A stretch of DNA of 7,270 nt from Bdellovibrionota bacterium (lineage in GTDB: Bacteria > Bdellovibrionota > Bacteriovoracia > Bacteriovoracales > Bacteriovoracaceae), in contig JAURQB010000127.1 in assembly GCA_030836365.1 (NCBI GenBank), positions 1 to 7,270 of the forward strand, in the 5' to 3' direction. The position numbers and the translations under genes are program-made. This document shows, piece after piece, positions 1 through 5,421 of this stretch. How positions within the stretch are numbered: position 1 is the stretch's first letter; the number at the start of each line of letters is the position of its first letter. Below the pieces are notes generated by a model, which saw only the letters and a program-made list of their open reading frames with translations, was not told the DNA's origin and did not search any database.

Positions 1-2460
1 GGCATCTCCTCTTAGGTCATCTACTGCCTCACTATAGCTTGTCGAAAATGCGTAGCAGGCTCCTTCTTGAATACAACTCTCTGGAGTATCAAGATACCAA
101 TCATTTGCTAAGTCATCATTTGAATAATCACCACCTGGATCAAAGCAATAACCAGCTTGTTCGCAAGATGTTCGCTCCGTATAGGAAGTGTCACCAGTAC
201 AAGAACCTACCGCTGAACATAATGCCTCTGTTGGATATTGCTTGGTTGTATTTTCATCAACGCAAAGTCCCTCAGGAGAGAAACCATCGACATCACTCAC
301 GGCAAAATTATACATAAAAGTACTTGTCTGACTTTGGCCAACGAACCCACCAACGTGACGGTACCCACCATAAACTCGTCCAACACGAGCGTACGAGGAG
401 CGTACGGAACTATCAAGCGCAAACCCGATAAACCCACCAATATTTTCGACTGGATAAATTACTCCACTATCATTACTATAACCCGTTCCATAAACACTTT
501 GATCGACGTCCGCATAACTTGCTTGAACTCGACTTTCCCAGCCTGAGCCAATAAGGCCACCAACATTGTTGCCCGCATTTCGACTATAAATAATCTCGCC
601 GTCTACATAACTAAATTGAATTTCTCCGCCGGCCACACGATAACCATTAATATTCTCACTACCATCTACACAAAGTGGATTAGCACCACTGAGCTCCTCT
701 TCTAAATCTCGGTAATTTCCATTTTTACCGACCAATCCTCCAACGTTGCCTTCACCCACAATAGTGTTGGCATTAACCACATAACTGTGCTCGATTCGCC
801 CCGATTGGTAATGGCCATCGCTATAATTAAAACCGACAAGCCCCCCAACCGCTGCGCCTTCAACATCGATTAAATTTGTTATCGCTTGTGAGTAATTAAT
901 TTCCACATTACTCTTTCCAACCAGGCCACCAATAATTCCATGCCCAGAAATTGTGCTGGTAATATTGGCCTGAGAATAAAGAATTCTTCCTTCGCTTTTT
1001 TCACCATCAAGGGCTTCACCAACTAGCCCACCGGTTGTTGCGTAAAGAGGACAGTCTTGGTTAGATGCTTCGATATACATGACTTGAACATTAGATCCGT
1101 AAATTTGGCCACCCGTGTTTCGGCCGACGAGCCCACCGCCGTGATGATTGACACTCAGAAGATTATCAATTTCGACTTCATTATTTTTTAACTCTGACTC
1201 AATAGACTCGCCAATAAGCCCACCCACATAATTAACGCCTGAGATATTTTTCATATAAGCGGAATTGTTCCCGACAGGAGAATTGGTATTTAACCCAATA
1301 AACCCACCAACAAAATCATCGCTTCCCTCAATATTTTGCCTTGCTTTTGATGAACTAAAATGAATTTCGCCCTCACTATTTTCGCCAGCAAACCCACCAA
1401 CATTTTCAAAACCAATAACACTATTTAGTTCAACTGATGAATATAAGATCGCGCCTTTTGAATTAAATCCAACAAAACCACCAATATTATTTTCTCTTCC
1501 TTCAACATTCCCAGATAAGTACACTTTTGAATCTCTCACTGTCGAGCGATGTGCATACCCAACGAGCCCACCAATATTATTATCTCCAGAAATCTGAGAG
1601 AGCTTTACAGTACATTGTAAAATAAGTCCGTCACTGAGCTCTCCAACAAGTCCTCCGACTTGATCATCTCCCTGAACGTGATCTTCAAACTCAACCGTTG
1701 AATTAATAATTCGTCCACCGCCTTGACGACCAACCAATCCACCAACGCGATTATCTCCTGCGTACATCGACCCACTTTCGATATGAACGTTATCAATTTC
1801 ACCACCGTCATTGTAACCAACGAGCATTCCCATTCCATACTCGACTTCATCATCGTCAGATTTCATCACTCGATGTTTAACTAGCTTTAAATTCTTAATG
1901 ACTCCAGGAACAGAAAGAAAGGGAAACATTCCAATCGCTTTATATTCATTCTCCTCATCATTGAGGAACGTCGCGCGAAAGCGATAAATGGTGTGGTCAT
2001 TCCCATCAAAGACTCCGGTAAATGGATGATCGTCTTCCGTGTAATCCACTTCAATTTCTTCTAGCCCGTCGAGGTCAGTATCACCAACCGACAAGTTTGT
2101 TCGATAAACACTAATTGGCGAGTACGTATGATTAGCATCAAGATCAAAGTGCACAAAATCAAGGTCAGCTTTGAGCAAAAAATGCTTATTCCAATCAGTG
2201 GGCGTTTTCCCAATATTTAAAAACTGCTCTTCTGTACAAATAGTGAAAGAAGTAGAAGGCGTGGAGCCCTCTACTTCACCTGAATTTGCATACGGAGAAT
2301 TTGTTAATCTCCTTCCAACACAATATTCAAGATCTTGTTGTTCAATAGTTGCAGTGGCTTCAAACTCTTTTAACGGCTCCGTTTTATCCAAGCATCCCGT
2401 TAATCCTGTAACGAGGATGAAAACAAAAAAGATGTTTGATTTAAAAAAGTTACTAATCAT
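1..2460 (-). CDS. GLUG-repeat surface lipoprotein with cysteine-rich tail, C-terminus beyond window
   Basis: The frame is open without a stop for 820 codons and runs off the left edge, so only the C-terminal end is missing. The ATG follows a GGAG four bases upstream and is directly preceded by an in-frame TAA, which fixes the start. Residues 1-23 are a lipoprotein signal peptide ending in the lipobox LTGC (lipidated Cys23; Leu at +2 fits outer-membrane sorting). Residues about 76-200 look like the usual leader of GLUG proteins: a 'W-x3-F-x-LKADLD' stretch near 90-101, then FTGVFDGNDHTI at about 147-158. Residues 209-708 carry about 16 VGGLVG-type repeats, expected to build a right-handed beta-helix. 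Residues 733-802 are cysteine rich. By family it is a surface-exposed adhesin-like protein; the ligand is unknown. The lipoprotein and GLUG calls are secure, the adhesive role is inference. Confidence 0.88.
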   Translation of the reverse strand, partial: MISNFFKSNIFFVFILVTGLTGCLDKTEPLKEFEATATIEQQDLEYCVGRRLTNSPYANSGEVEGSTPSTSFTICTEEQFLNIGKTPTDWNKHFLLKADLDFVHFDLDANHTYSPISVYRTNLSVGDTDLDGLEEIEVDYTEDDHPFTGVFDGNDHTIYRFRATFLNDEENEYKAIGMFPFLSVPGVIKNLKLVKHRVMKSDDDEVEYGMGMLVGYNDGGEIDNVHIESGSMYAGDNRVGGLVGRQGGGRIINSTVEFEDHVQGDDQVGGLVGELSDGLILQCTVKLSQISGDNNIGGLVGYAHRSTVRDSKVYLSGNVEGRENNIGGFVGFNSKGAILYSSVELNSVIGFENVGGFAGENSEGEIHFSSSKARQNIEGSDDFVGGFIGLNTNSPVGNNSAYMKNISGVNYVGGLIGESIESELKNNEVEIDNLLSVNHHGGGLVGRNTGGQIYGSNVQVMYIEASNQDCPLYATTGGLVGEALDGEKSEGRILYSQANITSTISGHGIIGGLVGKSNVEINYSQAITNLIDVEGAAVGGLVGFNYSDGHYQSGRIEHSYVVNANTIVGEGNVGGLVGKNGNYRDLEEELSGANPLCVDGSENINGYRVAGGEIQFSYVDGEIIYSRNAGNNVGGLIGSGWESRVQASYADVDQSVYGTGYSNDSGVIYPVENIGGFIGFALDSSVRSSYARVGRVYGGYRHVGGFVGQSQTSTFMYNFAVSDVDGFSPEGLCVDENTTKQYPTEALCSAVGSCTGDTSYTERTSCEQAGYCFDPGGDYSNDDLANDWYLDTPESCIQEGACYAFSTSYSEAVDDLRGDA
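55..264 (-). repeat. C-x5-C cysteine-pair repeats in the lipoprotein tail
   Basis: After the last GLUG unit the composition changes sharply. Seven cysteines fall in residues 733-802 (C733, C748, C754, C766, C772, C796, C802). Three pairs have the same form, T-x3/4-C-x3-G-x-C: LCSAVGSC (747-754), SCEQAGYC (765-772) and SCIQEGAC (795-802). The spacing within pairs is constant, and between pair starts it is 18 and 30 residues. A related 'PLCVDG' piece sits inside the GLUG array at residues 595-600, echoing 'GLCVDE' at 731-736. The tail probably continues beyond the window. Disulfide-stabilised small modules are the natural reading for an exported protein. I cannot name a domain family for them. 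Confidence 0.6.
337..1836 (-). repeat. Array of about 16 GLUG (VGGLVG-type) protein repeats
   Basis: Within the lipoprotein, the core [VI]GG[LF][VI]G recurs at residues 239, 268, 296, 326, 354, 384, 412, 441 (GGGLVG), 476 (TGGLVG), 510, 538, 573, 633, 674 and 703, with a degenerate first copy (GMLVG) at 211-215. The first eight cores sit 28-30 residues apart, often alternating 28 and 30. Later spacings widen to 34-35, 41 and 60. Each unit is followed by a variable '[GS]-x-[IV]-x-x-S' strand. In DNA this shows as a recurring ccaacaa-ccaccaa pattern on the plus strand. The repeats are diverged at DNA level, so this is an old array and not a recent tandem expansion. Confidence 0.9.
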
Positions 2461-2506
2461 TTAACTCCACAAACAATGGCCAACGCTGATTGAGCCTAAT
2501 TGTCTC

Positions 2507-2527
2507 CTAAACTTTTCGGTAGTTTAG
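2507..2527 (-). repeat. Inverted repeat in the lipoprotein 5' UTR
   Basis: Arms CTAAACT / AGTTTAG (7 bp, perfect) flank a 7-base loop, within the predicted leader about 47 bases before the ATG. There is no U-run, so it is not a terminator. It could be an RNA hairpin or an operator-type site. A leader of about 98 bases is long compared with the other genes here, which gives room for such a control. The function is unassigned. Confidence 0.35.
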
Positions 2528-2564
2528 CATGGTCACTTGAATAGAAATGTCTGACTTTCTAGAG

Positions 2565-2593
2565 ATTATAAGTGAATGAATTCGGTTACTTAA
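2565..2593 (-). promoter_or_regulatory. Candidate promoter of the GLUG lipoprotein gene
   Basis: A perfect TATAAT -10 hexamer reads on the minus strand at 2570-2565. A weak -35 (TTAAGT, 3 of 6) lies 17 bases upstream at 2593-2588. It lies between the terminator of the upstream gene and the lipoprotein start, and would give a 5' UTR of about 98 bases. The -10 is convincing, the -35 is not. Confidence 0.5.
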
Positions 2594-2610
2594 ATCGCAC
2601 TATCAAAATT

Positions 2611-2638
2611 AAAAAGCGCCTCCTATAGAGACGCTTTT
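2611..2638 (-). terminator. Rho-independent terminator of the cytochrome gene
   Basis: Hairpin arms AAAAGCG and CGCTTTT are extended by CTC/GAG around a 5-base loop. On the minus strand the one position that is a C/A mismatch on the plus strand becomes a permitted U-G pair, and the stem is followed by a T-rich run. It starts 36 bases beyond the cytochrome stop codon. The strand-specific pairing favours minus-strand use. Confidence 0.7.
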
Positions 2639-2674
2639 GATAATCGACAATTTTTATTGGAAGTATAAAGAGTG

Positions 2675-4387
2675 TTAAAGAGTTTTTAAAAACTCAATTA
2701 AATCCATTTTTTGAGCACGTGAAAATTTCTCACTGCCATCCTCGTTGAGTAGCATTTTTTCATGTCCAATATTTTGAAGTCCTGGCCTGGCCGTATCGAT
2801 AAGCGCATCACTTACCTTACTCCATGCTTTCGGCGCCTTTTCACCAACCGGAAACCCAACACATGCAAAATCAAAATCGGTTTTAGGATTGTTGGCCGTT
2901 CCTTGATAAAACTTTTTCACTCTTTGTTTTGCCGGAGTCAACAAGTCACATAAGCTTGGCACGGAATTGTTGTGCAAATAAGGATAGCGCGCCCAAATAC
3001 CGACTAGTGGCGGCGGCACGTATCCTTCTTGGGGCACAACCACCGTTTTCATCCATTTTGAAATGGCCAGACGATTGAGATCATCAGCAAAATATTTCAT
3101 TCCTTCATAGCGCAATGGATCGGTTCCCACATTTTTAACTGGCGTTTTTTTATGATACTTCACTTTAGTCGTGGCGAGCAGCTCTTCCAATGTTAAGTCA
3201 TTCGCATTAGGCATCGACCATCCTTTTTCGTAAACACCATGACAACGCTTACACGAAGTCATAAATATTTTCTCTCCTCGTTTTGCTTTTTCCACATTAA
3301 TCGTTGTCGCTGCAAAAAAATCAGTCCACCTCGGAGCAGGCGTATTGAACACGGAAGTCGTCAACTCCATCACCGTTTGTTTATTATCTTTTAACCACTG
3401 CTCAATTTCTTTCATATCCGCGCCACGGCCAATTTCATTCCAAAGGAAATTCGTAAAAATAGGGTTTCCTTGAACAATTGAACCATCACTAAGCCAGCGA
3501 GTTTTATATTTTAAATTCCACCAAACCGCAGGCTTTGAATCAGCAGGAGTGCGTTGAAGCTCATTAAAACGCGGAAAGTTTTCATACATTGGGTTTTTTG
3601 TGATGTAATCATCTTCATTTCTTTTTGCCAGAGACAAAGCAACTTGGGCCAATGACGTATCAACGCCCAACGCAATTGGCGTTATACTTCCAGTTGAATT
3701 CACATTGTTCCGTGTTCTTCGATAAATTTCGGTCTCACCCTTTGTTGCTCCGGTCGCAAGTTGAAATAACCATGGATGAACTAACGGGAAATATTTTTCG
3801 GCCATGACAAATACTTCATTCGTACGTGGGCGCTTATTGTTTAGGCCGATAATTTTTTTTCCAAATAAAGAAGTTGCGTGGCAAGTAGCGCAGCTAAAAG
3901 TGAGTTTTTCACCTTGCTCATCTTTAATGATAGTCACGCCCATCCGGTCACCTTCCATTAAATCATCTGGCCTTGGAACAAAAAAGACACCCTCGCCTTC
4001 AACTTCAGGGTATTTCGTAAGACCAATCCAATCAAAAAGACCATTGATGCTCGCAAATGGAATCGCCTCCTCACCTTCATCAGCGAGAGAAATACCATGT
4101 TCCTGAATTATTTTGTTAAATTTGCTCGGATTGCCCAAAATTTTCTTTAACGGTCGCCAGGGAAGAAAAATACCGGAAACCTCAACCGGATACCGAAGAG
4201 CATGAAGACGTCCATGACGATTCCACTTTTTAAGCGTCTCTTCATCAAGCTCATAAATATTAGATCGCGACTCACCAACTTTAATCGAAGCTTCTTCGCT
4301 CCAATCTGGCCGATCCCAAACTTCAGTCACATTGGAAAAACTGCTCACACTCAAACACAGAAGAATCCAGAATATTGCCTGCTTCAT
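2675..4387 (-). CDS. Secreted dihaem c-type cytochrome, RoxA-like / MauG-CcpA superfamily
   Basis: A protein of 570 residues is read from the ATG at 4387. A GTG six bases further upstream is also in frame, but the AGGAG at 4397-4393 overlaps it and sits 5 bases before the ATG, so ATG is chosen. Residues 1-18 form a Sec signal peptide (MKQ, then a hydrophobic core ending SSFS). Two haem-binding CxxCH motifs are visible: CATCH at 166-170 and CKRCH at 379-383. Downstream come VGTDPLR (420-426), a 'PP-LVGIWARYPYLHNNSVPSL' block (about 458-479) and FDFACVGF (505-512). Together these resemble RoxA-like dihaem cytochromes, relatives of bacterial cytochrome c peroxidase and MauG. The haems would be attached in the periplasm. 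RoxA itself (about 680 residues) cleaves polyisoprene oxidatively; this shorter protein's substrate is unknown. The dihaem call is certain, the RoxA-like placement likely. Confidence 0.85.
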   Translation of the reverse strand: MKQAIFWILLCLSVSSFSNVTEVWDRPDWSEEASIKVGESRSNIYELDEETLKKWNRHGRLHALRYPVEVSGIFLPWRPLKKILGNPSKFNKIIQEHGISLADEGEEAIPFASINGLFDWIGLTKYPEVEGEGVFFVPRPDDLMEGDRMGVTIIKDEQGEKLTFSCATCHATSLFGKKIIGLNNKRPRTNEVFVMAEKYFPLVHPWLFQLATGATKGETEIYRRTRNNVNSTGSITPIALGVDTSLAQVALSLAKRNEDDYITKNPMYENFPRFNELQRTPADSKPAVWWNLKYKTRWLSDGSIVQGNPIFTNFLWNEIGRGADMKEIEQWLKDNKQTVMELTTSVFNTPAPRWTDFFAATTINVEKAKRGEKIFMTSCKRCHGVYEKGWSMPNANDLTLEELLATTKVKYHKKTPVKNVGTDPLRYEGMKYFADDLNRLAISKWMKTVVVPQEGYVPPPLVGIWARYPYLHNNSVPSLCDLLTPAKQRVKKFYQGTANNPKTDFDFACVGFPVGEKAPKAWSKVSDALIDTARPGLQNIGHEKMLLNEDGSEKFSRAQKMDLIEFLKTL

Positions 4388-4392
4388 TGCCA

Positions 4393-4397
4393 CTCCT
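4393..4397 (-). promoter_or_regulatory. Shine-Dalgarno that decides the cytochrome start
   Basis: AGGAG on the minus strand is spaced 5 bases from the ATG at 4387 and overlaps the first base of the alternative GTG at 4393. The GTG could not be read from this site, so the signal peptide begins MKQ. Confidence 0.7.
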
Positions 4398-4421
4398 TCG
4401 ACTAATTAAGACTTGCAGATA

Positions 4422-4450
4422 ATGCTACAGATCAATCTTTCAATCATCAA
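4422..4450 (-). promoter_or_regulatory. Candidate promoter of the cytochrome gene
   Basis: TTGATG (4450-4445; 4 of 6) and TAGCAT (4427-4422; 4 of 6) are 17 bases apart on the minus strand, giving a leader of about 27 bases. Other weak pairings in this AT-rich stretch are possible, so the exact hexamers are uncertain. Confidence 0.3.
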
Positions 4451-4463
4451 ATGTGAAAAGGAC

Positions 4464-4486
4464 AAAATATCTGATTGATATATTTT
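4464..4486. other. AT-rich imperfect hairpin between two minus-strand genes
   Basis: AAAATATC and GATATATTTT pair around a 5-base loop with one bulged A. It lies 38 bases past the isomerase stop and upstream of the cytochrome promoter candidate. It could be a weak terminator for the isomerase transcript, but the stem is almost all A-T, and the stronger T-run follows it on the plus strand, where no gene leads into it. Readthrough into the cytochrome gene is therefore possible. Confidence 0.25.
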
Positions 4487-4523
4487 TTAAGAAATAATTT
4501 GATAAAAAGTAGTCATTAATATT

Positions 4524-5342
4524 CTAAATATTTCTCACTAAATTTTTCCACCATTTTACCCGTGAAATCATCGATTCAAGATCATTTTCTTTCAATTCAA
4601 TAACTAATTCTTTTTGCTCAAATATATCTGAATGGTTCTCGATGAGATCCGCATAAAACTGCTCATTTCCTATGCCTTCAATGCGCAAGTGATAACTTCG
4701 AATTCGGTGATAATATTTTCGAATCAACTCAATTGAAAAATGCCCACTCATTAAGCAGTTGGTTAAATCAAATTGAAAAAAAACACCTGCATCCAAATGC
4801 AAGTCTAAAAGATCGATTGGAGTTTCTCCCTCTTCTAAACGCTCAAACTCAATTCCATGATTATGAAAACCTATATTTAAACCGGATTTAGCGAGCTCAT
4901 TAAGAGCATTCGCAAACTGAAGCCAAAAAGTTTTTCTAAAATAAGATTTTTCACTTACTCCTTTTCCTGCGACAATTCGTCTTAATCCTTTAAACTTAAC
5001 TTGATCAATTAGCGATCTGAAAAGCCGATAAATAAATGGAAATCGTCTCAAAAAACTGAGCGGCCAGCACAAAGAGTTTTCCTCAACGGCCGTTGGAATA
5101 ATGAGTCTATTATCGGAAATTTTATTCAATAGCGCTAACTCAGCCTCACTTAAGGTCTCTCTAATTTTCAGGTTACAATGCACCCCAGAAAACCCCTCAT
5201 TACTTAGCTGTTGAAGTAAAAAAATATCTTGGGCCGAGACGATATTGAGCTCTAGCTTTTTTACACCAGTAGATTGTTGAATATTTGTTATCGATTCCTT
5301 ATCTAGAGGTAATCCGTATAATTGTATTGCACTTATTTCCAT
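4524..5342 (-). CDS. Sugar phosphate isomerase/epimerase-like TIM-barrel protein
   Basis: The protein has 272 residues from ATG at 5342; an in-frame GTG lies one codon upstream. There is no signal peptide, so it is cytoplasmic. The strand GLNIGFHNHGIEFE (about 154-167) matches the hallmark 'GxxxxxHNHxxEF' of the xylose isomerase-like / AP endonuclease 2 family. Further along are FQFDLTN with Asp192, YHLRIEG with His218 and VIELKEND with Glu249, which fall where the family places its metal ligands. The overall length fits single-domain members (about 250-300). The N-terminal half is much less typical: the usual early glutamate ligand is not obvious, and residues 92-116 are unusually rich in Leu, Phe and Arg. 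The substrate cannot be told. The neighbours are not sugar genes, so context does not help. Confidence 0.72.
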   Translation of the reverse strand: MEISAIQLYGLPLDKESITNIQQSTGVKKLELNIVSAQDIFLLQQLSNEGFSGVHCNLKIRETLSEAELALLNKISDNRLIIPTAVEENSLCWPLSFLRRFPFIYRLFRSLIDQVKFKGLRRIVAGKGVSEKSYFRKTFWLQFANALNELAKSGLNIGFHNHGIEFERLEEGETPIDLLDLHLDAGVFFQFDLTNCLMSGHFSIELIRKYYHRIRSYHLRIEGIGNEQFYADLIENHSDIFEQKELVIELKENDLESMISRVKWWKNLVRNI

Positions 5343-5348
5343 CACTTA

Positions 5349-5354
5349 ATTATA
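5349..5354 (-). promoter_or_regulatory. -10 box for a near-leaderless isomerase transcript
   Basis: A perfect TATAAT on the minus strand ends six bases before the ATG at 5342, so transcription would begin at or within a few bases of the start codon. No Shine-Dalgarno is visible upstream of the ATG. The -35 is poor (GTTGTT at 17-base spacing). If used, the mRNA is leaderless. Confidence 0.45.
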
Positions 5355-5360
5355 CGTGGG

Positions 5361-5388
5361 TTTATAAAAAACAACATTTATTTATATT
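5361..5388 (+). promoter_or_regulatory. Candidate promoter of the toxin-44-like gene
   Basis: TTTATA (5361-5366; 4 of 6) and TATATT (5383-5388; 5 of 6) are 16 bases apart, giving a leader of about 27 bases to the GTG at 5422. The element sits back to back with the isomerase promoter in a 79-bp divergent spacer, so a single regulator could affect both. The AT-rich background makes chance matches likely. Confidence 0.35.
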
Positions 5389-5421
5389 AGTTTTTAACCA
5401 ATCAATCCCGAAGTACATAGA

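Noticed and set aside
39..546. Two overlapping plus-strand reading frames of 92 and 102 codons
   Set aside because: They lie antisense to the intact lipoprotein frame and are low-complexity reflections of its repeats, with no recognisable motif or good ribosome site.
300..1840. Periodic short repeats about 85-90 bases apart, which could suggest a CRISPR array or tandem DNA repeat
   Set aside because: The similarity is at the protein level (VGGLVG cores in frame), the DNA units vary in sequence and spacing, and one long reading frame spans them.
1605..1853. Minus-strand reading frame of 82 codons inside the lipoprotein gene
   Set aside because: It is an alternative frame of the GLUG repeats. 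The main frame through it is uninterrupted and carries the VGGLVG motifs.
2680..2695. Perfect 16-bp palindrome at the end of the cytochrome gene
   Set aside because: It lies in coding sequence for the last residues, has no loop and is made mainly of A and T runs; the real terminator hairpin is just downstream.
2762..4405. Several plus-strand frames of 60-100 codons across the cytochrome gene
   Set aside because: All are antisense to a complete gene with a signal peptide and two haem motifs, and none has a recognisable product.
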